This document shows positions 43,971 through 53,760 of a DNA stretch of 64,000 nt, one piece after another (the stretch's first letter is position 1; each line of letters opens with the position of its first letter). The stretch covers positions 221,900 to 285,899 of the forward strand of contig CANLNM010000004.1 in NCBI GenBank assembly GCA_947492475.1, in the 5' to 3' direction. A program made the position numbers and the translations under genes. This stretch comes from an uncultured Paracoccaceae bacterium. GTDB taxonomy: Bacteria > Pseudomonadota > Alphaproteobacteria > Rhodobacterales > Rhodobacteraceae. Under the pieces are notes generated by a model. It was not told the DNA's origin, did not search any database, and was given only the letters and a program-made list of their open reading frames with translations.

Positions 43971-44783
43971 ATGACCCATATCACCGGACCCACAATTCAA
44001 TTGGCCCAAGACGGGAATGCCACCGCCCTAGAAGACATCATTCGTGGCATCCAGAAACAGGTGTATCAGTTGGCCATTCGCATGTTGGCGGATCCTGATG
44101 CGGCGCAGGATGCAACTCAGGAAATTTTGATCCGCGTTGTCACCAAACTATCGACATTTCGCGCGGAATCCCGATTTGAAACATGGGTTTATCGGGTCGC
44201 AACCAATTACCTGATCCGGGCGCGAAAAATCCGGGTCAATGACCCAAACCTGACTTTCGATGCCTTTTCCCAAGACCTGATAGACGGGCTGTCCGACGAT
44301 AATAACAAAGCGCCAGATGAGCATGTTATGCTGAACGAATTGCGGATCAAATGCACCATGGCCATGTTGCTGTGTTTGGATCGCGAACATCGCGCGGCTT
44401 ATATTCTGGGTGATATTCTAGAATTTGACCACAGCATTGCCAGCGACATTTTGGAAATTTCCCCTGCAAATTATCGCAAACGTCTGTCGCGCGCACGCGA
44501 TCGCGTTCAGACATTTACCGCGGCGACATGTGGGCTGGCGAACCGCTCTGCCGCTTGTTCCTGCCGCAAACGATTGCCCGCTGCGATGGCATCTGGTCGT
44601 ATTGGCATCCAGCCCAGCGCCGCATTGGCAGATGCCCCTCGTTTTGCCGATGCCGCAGCAGAAGTGTCCGATATCCAATCCAGCCTGATCGCCGCCAAAT
44701 TACAGCGTTCAACCGGCGCGCATGTGCCGCTGCGCGACTACGCAAGTGCGGTGTTGAACATCATAGAAACGACCCAAACCTAA
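43971..44783 (+). CDS. ECF sigma factor with Cys-rich C-terminal extension
   Basis: A 270-residue sigma-70 family protein. Region 2 (AIRMLADPDAAQDATQEILIRVVTKL; FRAESRFETWVYRVATNYL) and region 4 (LCLDREHRAAYILGDILEFDH; ASDILEISPANYRKRLSRAR) are clear. It extends about 85 residues beyond region 4 with a CGLANRSAACSCRKRL segment, a possible metal or redox site, longer than a minimal ECF of about 190. No anti-sigma gene is adjacent; instead an exported NTF2-fold protein follows. The extension may regulate the sigma factor, as fused C-terminal domains do in other ECF groups. Confidence 0.88.
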   Translation: MTHITGPTIQLAQDGNATALEDIIRGIQKQVYQLAIRMLADPDAAQDATQEILIRVVTKLSTFRAESRFETWVYRVATNYLIRARKIRVNDPNLTFDAFSQDLIDGLSDDNNKAPDEHVMLNELRIKCTMAMLLCLDREHRAAYILGDILEFDHSIASDILEISPANYRKRLSRARDRVQTFTAATCGLANRSAACSCRKRLPAAMASGRIGIQPSAALADAPRFADAAAEVSDIQSSLIAAKLQRSTGAHVPLRDYASAVLNIIETTQT

Positions 44784-44806
44784 CCACAAACCCAAAAGGA
44801 AACTTC

Positions 44807-45280
44807 ATGAAACACGCATTTGCGTGGCTGATCACGCTTGCCTTGATCTCACCTCAACTTTCTATCGCACAAGGACAGACAATGACCGAAGACCAACAAA
44901 ACGTACTCAGCAGCACAATGGGCATGGCAGAGGCCTTTCAACAGGGCGACATTGCGGGCGTCATGCGCCATTACGAACCAGAGGCAACGGTCCTGTTTGA
45001 ACCCGGAGCGCCGGTTTCAAATGTGGCCCAACTGGAACAGATGTTTGCAGAAATGTCCGCACTTGGCCCGCAGTTCAGTTTTTCTGAGGGGCATGACGTG
45101 ATCGTCAACGGGGACATCGCAATCCACATTGCGCCTTGGAATATGGTTGCTCATCTGCCGGATGGCCAGGAAATCACCCAATCCGGGCTGTCGGTCGCAG
45201 TGTTGCGCAAACAGCCCGACGGACAGTGGAAAATGGTGATCGATAATCCCCATGGCGCACGGCTTATGTCTGGGTCCTAA
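44807..45280 (+). CDS. Exported SnoaL/NTF2-fold protein
   Basis: A 157-residue protein with a signal peptide (MKHAFAWLITLALISPQLSIAQG). The mature part is of the DUF4440/SnoaL type: MAEAFQQGDIAGVMRHYEPEATVLFEPG, GDIAIHIAPW and DGQWKMVIDNPHG. The fold binds or converts small hydrophobic molecules; the substrate is unknown. ATG 44807 follows AAAAGGAAAC. It lies 23 bases after the ECF sigma gene and ends at a terminator, so it is probably a product of the sigma factor's own regulon. Confidence 0.87.
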   Translation: MKHAFAWLITLALISPQLSIAQGQTMTEDQQNVLSSTMGMAEAFQQGDIAGVMRHYEPEATVLFEPGAPVSNVAQLEQMFAEMSALGPQFSFSEGHDVIVNGDIAIHIAPWNMVAHLPDGQEITQSGLSVAVLRKQPDGQWKMVIDNPHGARLMSGS

Positions 45281-45287
45281 CATCTTA

Positions 45288-45314
45288 GGGCTGGCCCCAA
45301 AGGCCGGCCCTTTT
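45288..45314 (+). terminator. Rho-independent terminator of the sigma factor operon
   Basis: GGGCTGGCC (45288-45296) and GGCCGGCCC (45302-45310) form a 9-bp stem with one T-G pair around CCAAA, followed by TTTT. It lies eight bases after the NTF2-fold gene stop. Confidence 0.85.
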
Positions 45315-45331
45315 GCCCCATACAAATTTCG

Positions 45332-46285
45332 TCACTCAAAGATATTTGTTTTGGGCGCAGCATCCAGTGCGGTCAATTCCTGCATCATATGCGCTTCCCA
45401 AGAGGCAGCCAATTGGCGCGACAACGTGGTCAGCCGCCGCATTTTGGGCACCAGAATAGCGTAGTCATAGGGCACAGGCTGGGCCAGTTTGCAGAACTTG
45501 ATCTCTTGGCGGGTCACACCGGTTAACCGCGCAGACAGCACCGTCAGCGGATCCACAATCGCGCAGCATTGCCCGGCGCTGACAAATTTAAGTAACGGCA
45601 ACACGGTTTGACTGCGAAACCGCACATGGGTTCTGGCATTCGCATGGGCTAGGGCCAATTGAACGCGCATTTCAAACCGGTGATCGGGCTGCATCCCGCC
45701 AAACGTCAACCCATCCAGCGCCGCTAAGGGAACCGTTTCGCATTGCGCCAGTTCATGCCCCGCAGGCACCGCCAAGAACCCATTCGCACAGATCCGCGTG
45801 ATCCGGGTTTGTTCGGTGCGGCTGTTGTCTTCGTCGTAATCACCAAACCCAAAATCCACGCCCTGACTGCTGACCAATTCACGCAATTGCGTTGAACTGC
45901 GCGTGTGCATCGACAGGTTTATATCTGGCCGTGTTTCGGCAAATTTACTCAGGAAATCAGGGAATAACACCGTTGCCACACCGGGCATAACGGCCAATTG
46001 CACCTCGCCTTTGTCGCCGATCTGCATCCGTTTCATCGTGCGCCGCAGCCGCGACATCTGCCCCAGCATACTGTCTGCCTCGGCCAGCAGATAATAGGCT
46101 TCGGGGACGGGTTTTAGGTTCCGGGTGTCCCTGTCAAACAGCGTAATCCCCAAAGAATCTTCAAGACTTTTCATCGCGAGGCTGATCGCCGGTTGGGTCC
46201 GACCCAGATTTTGCGCCGCTTCGGACATAGACCCGGTTTTCATTACTTCGCGAAAGACGGACAGGTGATGCAAATTCATGCACAT
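45332..46285 (-). CDS. LysR-family transcriptional regulator (CbbR/CysB-like length)
   Basis: A 317-residue LysR protein with LHHLSVFREVMKTGSMSEAAQNLGRTQPAISLAMKSLE as the helix-turn-helix and an effector domain from about residue 95 (GEVQLAVMPGVATVLFPDF). ATG 46285 and ATG 46279 are both possible. It is divergent from the TAXI-TRAP transporter genes, its probable target, and stays intact although both transporter genes are broken. Confidence 0.92.
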   Translation of the reverse strand: MCMNLHHLSVFREVMKTGSMSEAAQNLGRTQPAISLAMKSLEDSLGITLFDRDTRNLKPVPEAYYLLAEADSMLGQMSRLRRTMKRMQIGDKGEVQLAVMPGVATVLFPDFLSKFAETRPDINLSMHTRSSTQLRELVSSQGVDFGFGDYDEDNSRTEQTRITRICANGFLAVPAGHELAQCETVPLAALDGLTFGGMQPDHRFEMRVQLALAHANARTHVRFRSQTVLPLLKFVSAGQCCAIVDPLTVLSARLTGVTRQEIKFCKLAQPVPYDYAILVPKMRRLTTLSRQLAASWEAHMMQELTALDAAPKTNIFE

Positions 46286-46403
46286 TCATAAATCATGCTT
46301 ATGAATAGTAAACAACTTCAAATTTGCCTTAATAGACAAACCCCATATCATCCCCCCATCAAACAAAAGCAGGCAATGACCTGTGACCAACTGGGAGACC
46401 GAC

Positions 46404-47414
46404 ATGACATTTCTGAAATCACTATCCGGCGCTTTGATTTCTGCCACGATCGTCGCAGGCCCTGCCGCAGCGCAGGACCCGACCTTTTTCCGCATCGGCA
46501 CCGGCGGTGCGGGCGGGACCTATTTCCCCATCGGGGGCACCATTGCCAACGGCATTTCGTCACCCCCGGGCAGCCGCGCCTGCGAAGATGGCGGCCAATG
46601 CGGTGTACCGGGTCTGATCGCGATTGCGCAATCCACAACGGCGTCGGTGTTCAACAACGCCGCCGTCCAAAACGGAGAGCTGGAAGCCGGGCTCGCTGCG
46701 GCGGACGTCACCCGGTCCATGTATCTGGGCGAAGGTAAATTCGACAGCAAACCGCATCCTAACCTGCGCATCGTCGCCAATCTGTTCCCAGAGGATCTGC
46801 ATCTGGTTCTGCCCGAAGGCACCAGCATCGCCAGCTTGGCCGATCTAGAAGGTCAGCGTGTTGGCATTGCGTAGGCCGGGTCCGGCACCCAGGTTGCAGT
46901 TCTGCAAATGCTGAACGAATGGGGCGTGACCCGCGACAACATGGACGAGGCAGAGCTGAACAACAGCCAATCCGCCGAACGTCTGGCAGATGGTCAGATT
47001 GATGCCTATTTCTACGCCGCTGGCTGGCCTGTTGCTGCGATGGTTCAACTGTCCTCGACCAAAGGCATGTCATTGCATTCCTTCTCTGACGAAGATTTGC
47101 AGCGCATCAACGATATCATCCCGGCCTATATCCCATCCGAAATACCCGGCGGCGTCTATGAGGGCGTAGATGAAGCGGTCAAAACCCCCGCTGTGTCTGC
47201 CTTGTTGGTTGTGTCATCGGAACTGAGCGACGAATTGGTTTACGGCATCACAGAAGCGATGTGGAACGAAAATACCCGTCGTCTGCTGGATAATGGCCAT
47301 GCCAAAGGTCAGCAAATCACCGTCGAAACCGCATTGGACGGCATCGCCACATTGGGTGTGCCACTGCATCCGGGTGCAGAACGTTTCTACCGCGAAGCTG
47401 GCTTGATGGACTAA
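46404..47414 (+). pseudogene. TAXI-family TRAP solute receptor, interrupted by one in-frame TAG
   Basis: A 336-codon frame encoding a periplasmic TAXI receptor: signal peptide ending GPAAAQDP, then FRIGTGGAGGTYFPIGG, the family hallmark. The frame is uninterrupted except for TAG at 46872-46874 within RVGIA*AGSGTQVAVLQML, where relatives have GxGSGT. Before and after the stop the protein is full length and well conserved, including YFYAAGWPVAAMVQL and a complete C-terminus. It is therefore a very recent nonsense mutation or a base-call error. If real, the product is about 156 residues and inactive. ATG 46404 follows GGGAGACC. Confidence 0.87.
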
Positions 47415-47481
47415 CCCCCGCGCTGGGGCAGCACGGTTTGTGTTGCCCCGTTTTTATTCGACATCCCTAGGGGGCAATACC

Positions 47482-49697
47482 GTGACCGATCCCATAAACC
47501 AAGACGTGCGTGACCTGACCGCAGAAGAGCTGGCAGCGATCGAAGAGAAATACGACGAAGGGGCGGCCACACGACCAGTCGGTGAATTGGCCGGATTGCT
47601 GCTGCGGGGGGTGGCGATTGTTTTTGCCAGCTACCACTACATCACAGCCGGGTTCGGCCTGCCTGCGGACCACTGGCACATGGGCTGGCACCTGTCCGGT
47701 TTGTTTATCCTCACCTACGCATTCTACCCGGTCCTGAAATCCAAAAGCAGTTTCAATCTGAAAACCGGGATCATGCATATGGGCGGCATTCCGTTTCTGG
47801 ATGTGATCCTGATGATCCTGGGGGTGGCGGCTGCGCTTTATGTGGGCCTGGCATGGCGCGGGATCCCGTCACTGGGCATCGAAGAACAGACGTTTCGCAT
47901 GGGCAATCCCAACAATTACGACATGTTTTTTGGGGTTGTTATCATTGTTCTGGTGTTGGACATCGCGCGGCGCACATTGGGCTGGGTTCTACCTGCGATC
48001 ATTTCGCTCTTTATCGTCTATGCGTTGTTTGGGCCTTATTTTTCTGGCCTGTTGCAGCATCCGGGTGTCAAATTCCGCACCTTTGTGTCGTCGATGTATT
48101 TCCCCCAAGAAGGCATCTTTGGTGTCACCCTGTGGGTGGTGTCGACCATCGTGTTCCATTTTGTACTGTTTGGCGTGATCGCCCAGCGCACGGGGTTGGG
48201 TCAGTTGTTCATTGATAACGCCACCATCCTCGCGGGGCGCTATACGGGCGGCCCCGCCAAAGTGTCCGTCGTGTCATCGGCGTTCTTTGGGACGATTTCG
48301 GGGTCTTCGGTGGCCAACACCGTATCCACCGGCGCGCTTACCATCCCCAATATGAAACGGTTGGGATATCCCGGCCATTTCGCCGGCGGCGTCGAAGCGG
48401 CCGCATCGGCAGGGGGGCAGATCACACCGCCGATCATGGGGGCTGCGGCCTTTATCATGGCCGAGTTTCTAGAGCTGCCCTACACAACCATCGTGATCGC
48501 GGCGATTTTTCCGGCGATACTGCATTATGTCGGTGTGTTCACCGTCGTGCACCTGATGGCGCGTAAATTGGGCCTGAAAGGTCTGGCCAAGGAACAATTG
48601 CCGCAATTGGCCCATGTCTGGCGCGAAGGTTGGGCAAATATCATCCCCCTGATCGGCCTGCTTTGGGTGCTGTTCAGCGGCTACACGCCGTTTATGTCGG
48701 CATTCTGTGGGATTTCGCTGGCCATCGTCGCGGGCATGTCCCGGCTAAAGGAACCGCCATCCCTGATCTACGCCGTGGCATTTGGGGCCTTTGTGATCTG
48801 GAAATTCATCGGCGGCGGATTTGAACCCTTCACCGCGTTGATTTTGCTATCTGGTACGGCGGTCGCAACCCTGAACCCGCAAAACCGCATCCTGCTGCCC
48901 GAAATGTCTGAATCCGTTGAAACGGGTGTGAAATATGCGCTGGCCGTTGGCGCGGCTTCGGCGGCGGTGGCATCGTCGTTGGGGTGATCAACACGACCGG
49001 CATCGGGTTCCGCATCGGGTTTATGGTCACACAAGGCGCGGGCAATCTGGCGACAGATATCTATAACCTGCTGAGCTTTGGCGACTTTGCCCTGTTTGCG
49101 GTCGAAGACCTGCAATTGTTCCTGTCGCTGGTGTTTATCGCGATTGCCTGCATCCTGATGGGGGCCGGCATTCCGACAACCGCGCTTTATATCATGTTGG
49201 TTTCTGTGGCCCAGCCCGCCTTGGCGCAGCTAGGCATCCCGCCGATCGCCAGCCATTTGTTTGTACTATATTACGGAGTTGTCGCCGAAATCACGCCACC
49301 GGTCTGCACGTCGGCCTATGCGGCGGCGGCGATTGCCAATTCCCCCCCGTTCAAAACCGGGATTTCGGCGTTTACGCTGGGGTTGGGCAAAATCGTAGCG
49401 CCCATGGCCTTTGTCTATGCGCCGGTGCTGTTATTTGTGTCCTCAACCGGGTTTGATTTGTGGACATTCACCTATTCGGCCGCCAGCTGTATCGCCGGGG
49501 TTGTCGCCCTATCGGCCGCTGTAGTCGGCTATTGGTTAGCACCGATGGGGGCCATCAATCGCGTCCTATGTGCCCTCGCCGGGTTGGTGTTCATCGCCCC
49601 AAGCCTGTCTGCCGATCTGGTTGCGCTGCTGATTGCCAGCCCCGCCATCATCCTGCAGTTTCTGGCAAAGCGGCAAACATCAATGGCTGCTGCCTGA
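47482..49697 (+). pseudogene. TRAP transporter fused 4TM/12TM permease, single frameshift
   Basis: GTG 47482 follows AGGGGGCAATACC. The first frame runs 501 codons to a TGA at 48985-48987 (AASAAVASSLG*). The natural continuation, GIVVGVINTTGIGFRIG, is in the next frame and runs to 49697. One missing base around 48966-48970 explains the break. The combined product of about 738 residues matches TAXI-associated fused permeases (4TM DctQ-like plus 12TM DctM-like), with SGSSVANTVSTGALTIPNMKR and MGAGIPTTALYIM. As written it is split into two pieces. Its receptor gene upstream is also broken, so the system is dead or the sequence has errors. Confidence 0.87.
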
Positions 49698-49698
49698 C

Positions 49699-50940
49699 AT
49701 GCAGGACAAACAACATGTGGGCGTGATCGGCGGTGGGATCATCGGGATTTGCACCGCCATTTCGCTGCTGGACTCTGGGCATCGTGTGACGCTGATTGAA
49801 CGCGATGCCCCCGGTCAGGCCACGTCATTTGGCAATGCCGGGATCATCTCGCCTTGGTCGATTATTCCGCAGGCCATGCCCGGAATCTGGAAACAAATCC
49901 CGGGCATGTTGCTGCGCCCCAATGGTCCGGCGGGCGTGTCGATGCGCCATGGGCCGGGATATTTGCCCTGGTTGATCCGGTTTCTACGCGAAAGCCGCCT
50001 TGACCGTGCGCAGGCCAATTCCGATGCGATGCAATTGCTTTGCGGCGATGCGGTGACGCTTTATCGGGAATTGCTGCGGGGCACGGGCCACGATGACCTG
50101 ATTGCCGACGCGATGTATGTGCATGCTTTTCGTGATGCGCGTAACGCTGACCTGTCATCGCTTGGCTACAAAATGCGCCGCCAAAAAGGGGCCGATCTGG
50201 AACGGATCGACGCCGCTGATCTAAGGGATCTGGAACCCAACCTGTCGCATGATTTTCAGGCCGCGATCCTGATCAAAGGGCAGGCCCGCACGCGCGATCC
50301 CGGGCGTCTGGGCACGGTGCTTGCCGCTAAAATCAAGGCTCTGGGTGGGCAGGTTTGCCGCGAAACCGTTCGGGACCTGACGCCTGTTTCTGGCGGCTGG
50401 GACGTTATCACGAATATCGGCACGCATCCCTTTGACAAAGTGGTGCTGGCCGCCGGAATCTGGTCCGCTGAATTGCTGAGACGGTTCAACATATCCCTGC
50501 CTCTGGCGGCGGAACGGGGATACCACGTGTCCTTTGGCGATGCGGATTTGCAGCTGAACAATTCGATCATGGATACGGATGCCCATGCGGTTGCCAGTTC
50601 AATGGATGGCGGGGTGCGCATTGCGGGGGTGGCGGAATTTACCGGGATCGACGCGCCACCAAACCCGGGCCGACTGCGCGCGCTGAAACAGATCGCCCAA
50701 TCCATGATCCCCGACCTAAAGCACAAAACCCCTGATACGTGGATGGGCATCCGCCCGTCCTTTCCAGACAGCCTGCCTTTGATCGAAGAATGCAAGGACC
50801 TACCCGGATTGATCTGCGCATTTGGCCACAGCCATTATGGGCTGATGATGGCGCCCAAAACCGGTCGTATCGTGGCTGATATCGCCACGGGCACACCCAC
50901 CAATATTGACCTGTCGCCCTTTCGTGCGGCCCGGTTCTAA
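49699..50940 (+). CDS. D-amino-acid dehydrogenase-like FAD oxidoreductase (DadA family)
   Basis: A 413-residue flavoprotein. VGVIGGGIIGICTAISLLDSGHRVTLIERD is the FAD-binding Rossmann motif at about 8-37, followed by the DadA signature ATSFGNAGIISPW near residue 50; the C-terminal part contains WMGIRPSFPDSLPLI. It oxidises D-amino acids or hydroxyproline-like imino acids, passing electrons to the membrane. ATG 49699 lies one base after the TRAP permease stop. It was probably the catabolic partner of the substrate imported by that TRAP system. Intact itself. Confidence 0.92.
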   Translation: MQDKQHVGVIGGGIIGICTAISLLDSGHRVTLIERDAPGQATSFGNAGIISPWSIIPQAMPGIWKQIPGMLLRPNGPAGVSMRHGPGYLPWLIRFLRESRLDRAQANSDAMQLLCGDAVTLYRELLRGTGHDDLIADAMYVHAFRDARNADLSSLGYKMRRQKGADLERIDAADLRDLEPNLSHDFQAAILIKGQARTRDPGRLGTVLAAKIKALGGQVCRETVRDLTPVSGGWDVITNIGTHPFDKVVLAAGIWSAELLRRFNISLPLAAERGYHVSFGDADLQLNNSIMDTDAHAVASSMDGGVRIAGVAEFTGIDAPPNPGRLRALKQIAQSMIPDLKHKTPDTWMGIRPSFPDSLPLIEECKDLPGLICAFGHSHYGLMMAPKTGRIVADIATGTPTNIDLSPFRAARF

Positions 50941-52139
50941 TCCTGTGCGTAAATATAGTCGCGCGTGATGGGGGCCGCCATCGGATGATGGGTGATTTGG
51001 TATTGGAAAATACACATGCCCAATTCGGTCAGGCTGATTTCGCTGGCGATCAGGTAATACCGCCACATGCGCAAAAACCGATCGTCATACATGTCGCGGA
51101 TTGGGTCCAGATTGGCTTCGAACCGATCAATCCAATGTTGCACCGTGCGCGCATAATGGCTGCGCCACACTTCGACATCCGTGACCACCAAACGCTTTTT
51201 CTCAATCTCGCGGGACACTTCGGACAGGGCGGGCGTGTATCCGCCCGGGAAAATATATTTATGCAACCAAGGGCTCGTGCGGCCGGGCGGCGTGCTGCGG
51301 CCAATGACATGCACCATCGCGATCCCGTCTTGTTTCAGGTTTTGCTTTATTTTGCCGAAAAAAGTCCCGTATTGCGGCTGACCCACATGTTCCAACATGC
51401 CCACAACAACGATCCGATCAAAGGTTTCGGACACTTCGCGGTAATCCAGCAGCTTGAACGCGACCTTATCAGTCAGACCTTCGGCTTGGGCACGGGCGCG
51501 GGCGTATTTCACCTGCTCAATCGACAGGGTCACGCCGGTCACATGCACCCCGTAATCACGCGCCAAAGTCAGCGCCATCCCCCCCCAGCCACAGCCGATA
51601 TCCAGCACGCGCATTCCCGGTTTCAGGCACAGTTTGCGCGCAATATGGGCCTTTTTGGCATCCTGAGAATCCTCTAGGGTCATGCCCGGATCTTTGAAAT
51701 ATCCGCAGGTATATTGCAGGTCTTTGTCCAGAAACAATTCGTACATGTCGGTCGACAAATCATAGTGGATTTCGACGTTTTTCCGGGCAACCGGCAGGGG
51801 GTTATTCTGGGCAATCTGGCGCAAAATCGTGCGGGCACCTGTGGCTGCGGTTTTCATATGGCCGACCCCGTGATCGCGCGCATTTGTGGCAATCAGGGTT
51901 ATAAACCCGGCTAAGTCACCTTCAGCGATGGTCAGGGTTTCGTCCATATACGCTTCGCCGATGGCCAGTTCAGGGTTCAACACCAATTTGCGGGCCAAAG
52001 CGGGATCATGGATGTGGATCGCCGAAGAAATGCCGACCCTATCACCGTATTTTGCCTCTGAGCCGTCCGGCCACGTGATCCGTAATTCACCATTTTTGAT
52101 GATTTTGCGCAAAAAATGGTCTGCCAGTTTGGCCCACAT
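50937..52139 (-). CDS. cfa: Cyclopropane-fatty-acyl-phospholipid synthase
   Basis: A 400-residue SAM-dependent enzyme that methylenates unsaturated phospholipid acyl chains at the membrane. The SAM-binding motif VLDIGCGWGGMALTLARDYG lies near residue 180, and YFKDPGMTLEDSQ, VVVGMLEHVGQPQY and YIFPGG are CFA-synthase segments; the N-terminal lipid-binding domain precedes them. ATG 52139 follows AGGAGAAAC; the longer frame to 52325 has no support. It lies downstream of a predicted membrane protein on the same strand. Its stop overlaps the DadA-like gene stop by 4 bases. Confidence 0.93.
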   Translation of the reverse strand: MWAKLADHFLRKIIKNGELRITWPDGSEAKYGDRVGISSAIHIHDPALARKLVLNPELAIGEAYMDETLTIAEGDLAGFITLIATNARDHGVGHMKTAATGARTILRQIAQNNPLPVARKNVEIHYDLSTDMYELFLDKDLQYTCGYFKDPGMTLEDSQDAKKAHIARKLCLKPGMRVLDIGCGWGGMALTLARDYGVHVTGVTLSIEQVKYARARAQAEGLTDKVAFKLLDYREVSETFDRIVVVGMLEHVGQPQYGTFFGKIKQNLKQDGIAMVHVIGRSTPPGRTSPWLHKYIFPGGYTPALSEVSREIEKKRLVVTDVEVWRSHYARTVQHWIDRFEANLDPIRDMYDDRFLRMWRYYLIASEISLTELGMCIFQYQITHHPMAAPITRDYIYAQD

Positions 52140-52176
52140 AATGTTTCTCCTGATGGCGCGTTGCGCGCGGTCGGGT

Positions 52177-52947
52177 TTAAGATTGGGTGTGTTTTGGCCG
52201 GGTGCTGTTGATGGGAAAGGCCGCCAATAATTCCTGATCACCGCGCCCTTTGATGACCCAAGCAAATGAAAACGCCCAAACGCCAATCGCTTCGACCCAG
52301 AACACCACATTGTTTTCCAAAACAAACGCCGTCAAAGTCGGCGGTCCCATCTGTTTCCAATAGGATGCGATCGCCAACATCGTGCCACAGGCAACGATGG
52401 TCCACCCACAGGCGATGTAATATTTACGGCGCCCCGGATGTTTGGTTTTGGAAAAACGGAACAAACAGAAATGCCCCATACAGTAGAAAAAGATAAGGCA
52501 GCTCGAATAATGAATGATTGGGCTGATGCCGATCCCCACCAATTGCTGGGTTAATGCGGCCACTTGACCGGATGGGCTTTCATTTGGAAAGAGCGCCACG
52601 CCAAACACCGAAAGTCCGGCCACCGTCGCCAACCAATTATCGGTAAAGGTTTCGCCCGGTTCGCGTTCATATCCTTCGTAAATGACCAGAAAGGTTCCGA
52701 TTGCAAACAACACGCCGACAAACACGTCGCGCGAAATCGTATGGAAAAAGTCGCTGAGTGACGGTTCCAGTTCGGCGTTGCTGACCGCGCTGCTCAGCAT
52801 CAGCAGAAAGGGCAGCGACACCCCCAGATATCCTAGGGTCTGGCGTACGCGGTAATAGGAACGGATGACCTCATGCCGGGTGTTTTCCGCATGCGCATGG
52901 CGGTCAATTGCACGTTCAAATTCTGATATACGGGGCGTTTCAGTCAT
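52177..52947 (-). CDS. Uncharacterised integral membrane protein upstream of cfa
   Basis: A 256-residue protein I cannot assign to a named family. It has a charged N-terminus (about 1-40, ERAIDRHAHAENTRHEV) and about six hydrophobic segments (near 38-58, 75-90, 107-122, 130-160, 175-195, 215-235). The sequence YYRVRQTLGYLGVSLPFLL and YYIACGWTIVACGTM suggests a small multi-pass sensor or lipid-related protein. It is the first gene of the cfa operon, 37 bases before it, so a link to membrane lipid modification is reasonable. No catalytic motif is visible. Confidence 0.8.
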   Translation of the reverse strand: MTETPRISEFERAIDRHAHAENTRHEVIRSYYRVRQTLGYLGVSLPFLLMLSSAVSNAELEPSLSDFFHTISRDVFVGVLFAIGTFLVIYEGYEREPGETFTDNWLATVAGLSVFGVALFPNESPSGQVAALTQQLVGIGISPIIHYSSCLIFFYCMGHFCLFRFSKTKHPGRRKYYIACGWTIVACGTMLAIASYWKQMGPPTLTAFVLENNVVFWVEAIGVWAFSFAWVIKGRGDQELLAAFPINSTRPKHTQS

Positions 52948-53249
52948 CCCGGTTTCCTTCTACGTTCAGCAGGCCAAGCCTTACAAATATTTAGGCCACA
53001 GCAGTCTAACCCGTTGGGTCATTGTGCGGGGGTCAAACCTTACAACAATAAAAACGACGTTTTCGCAGAAACAACGCGGCATGCGTTATGCCGGAAAAAT
53101 GCCCGGCCGGTGTTGCCACCATTTCCACCAATGTCTGCGTGGCAGCGTACCGGAAAGCAGGGGCATCCGTCCAGAATGATTAACATTATGTTAAATGGAC
53201 GGATTTCAATCAATCAGCCCAGCGCATGGATCACTTATCGTGGCAGGGC
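52948..53249. other. Intergenic spacer, nothing assigned
   Basis: This 302-base stretch separates the cfa-operon promoter from the end of the Rrf2 gene. The open frames here lack credible starts and composition. I see no RNA gene, clear operator or strong hairpin. Confidence 0.4.
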
Positions 53250-53657
53250 TTAGGGTGCGCGACGCACCTCTAAAATGGATGTCTCAGACAGCTTTTGAAT
53301 CAGACTTTGCTCGACATCTTCTAGCACGCTTGAAACCCGTTGATGCAACGCATTTTCAACCGAACAGCTGGGGGCGTCTTGGGTTGTGTTGCTGGCGACC
53401 AGCCGTTCATCCAGCGCCAGATACACATCCGCCAGACTGATTTCTGCCGGATTTCGAGTCAACCGCCACCCCCCGGCATGGCCTTTTTCTGACGTTAACA
53501 AACCGGCCTCGCGCAGTTTGCCTAGCACCCGCCGTACAACAACCGGGTTTGTGCCCGCGTGATCGGCAATATCGGCCGATGTGCGCATTTTATCCGGGTC
53601 TGAGGCCATGTGGCTCAGGGTGTGCAAAGCCAATGACAGACGGCTGTTTCGTTTCAC
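53250..53657 (-). CDS. Rrf2-family transcriptional regulator without Fe-S cysteines
   Basis: A 135-residue winged-helix protein: ADIADHAGTNPVVVRRVLGKLREAGLLTSEKGHAGGWRLTR is the Rrf2 DNA-binding domain. The C-terminal part has a single cysteine (APSCSV), whereas IscR, NsrR and RirA have three for an iron-sulfur cluster. It therefore belongs to the YwnA-like group, probably sensing through another mechanism. It is divergent from the small protein/siderophore-reductase genes, so a role in their control is possible but not shown. Confidence 0.9.
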   Translation of the reverse strand: MKRNSRLSLALHTLSHMASDPDKMRTSADIADHAGTNPVVVRRVLGKLREAGLLTSEKGHAGGWRLTRNPAEISLADVYLALDERLVASNTTQDAPSCSVENALHQRVSSVLEDVEQSLIQKLSETSILEVRRAP

Positions 53658-53760
53658 GGCTCTACTCCTCGCGCTTTGATGTCACGCAACATTCACTGTT
53701 GCGAGCATTCAGTAACTTAGCTAGTTACATAAGCGACATTTTCCATTCTCGGCCAACACC

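Noticed and set aside
46872..46874. TAG as a programmed readthrough or pyrrolysine codon
   Set aside because: No known pyrrolysine context and no conserved stop in TAXI receptors; mutation or base-call error is simpler.
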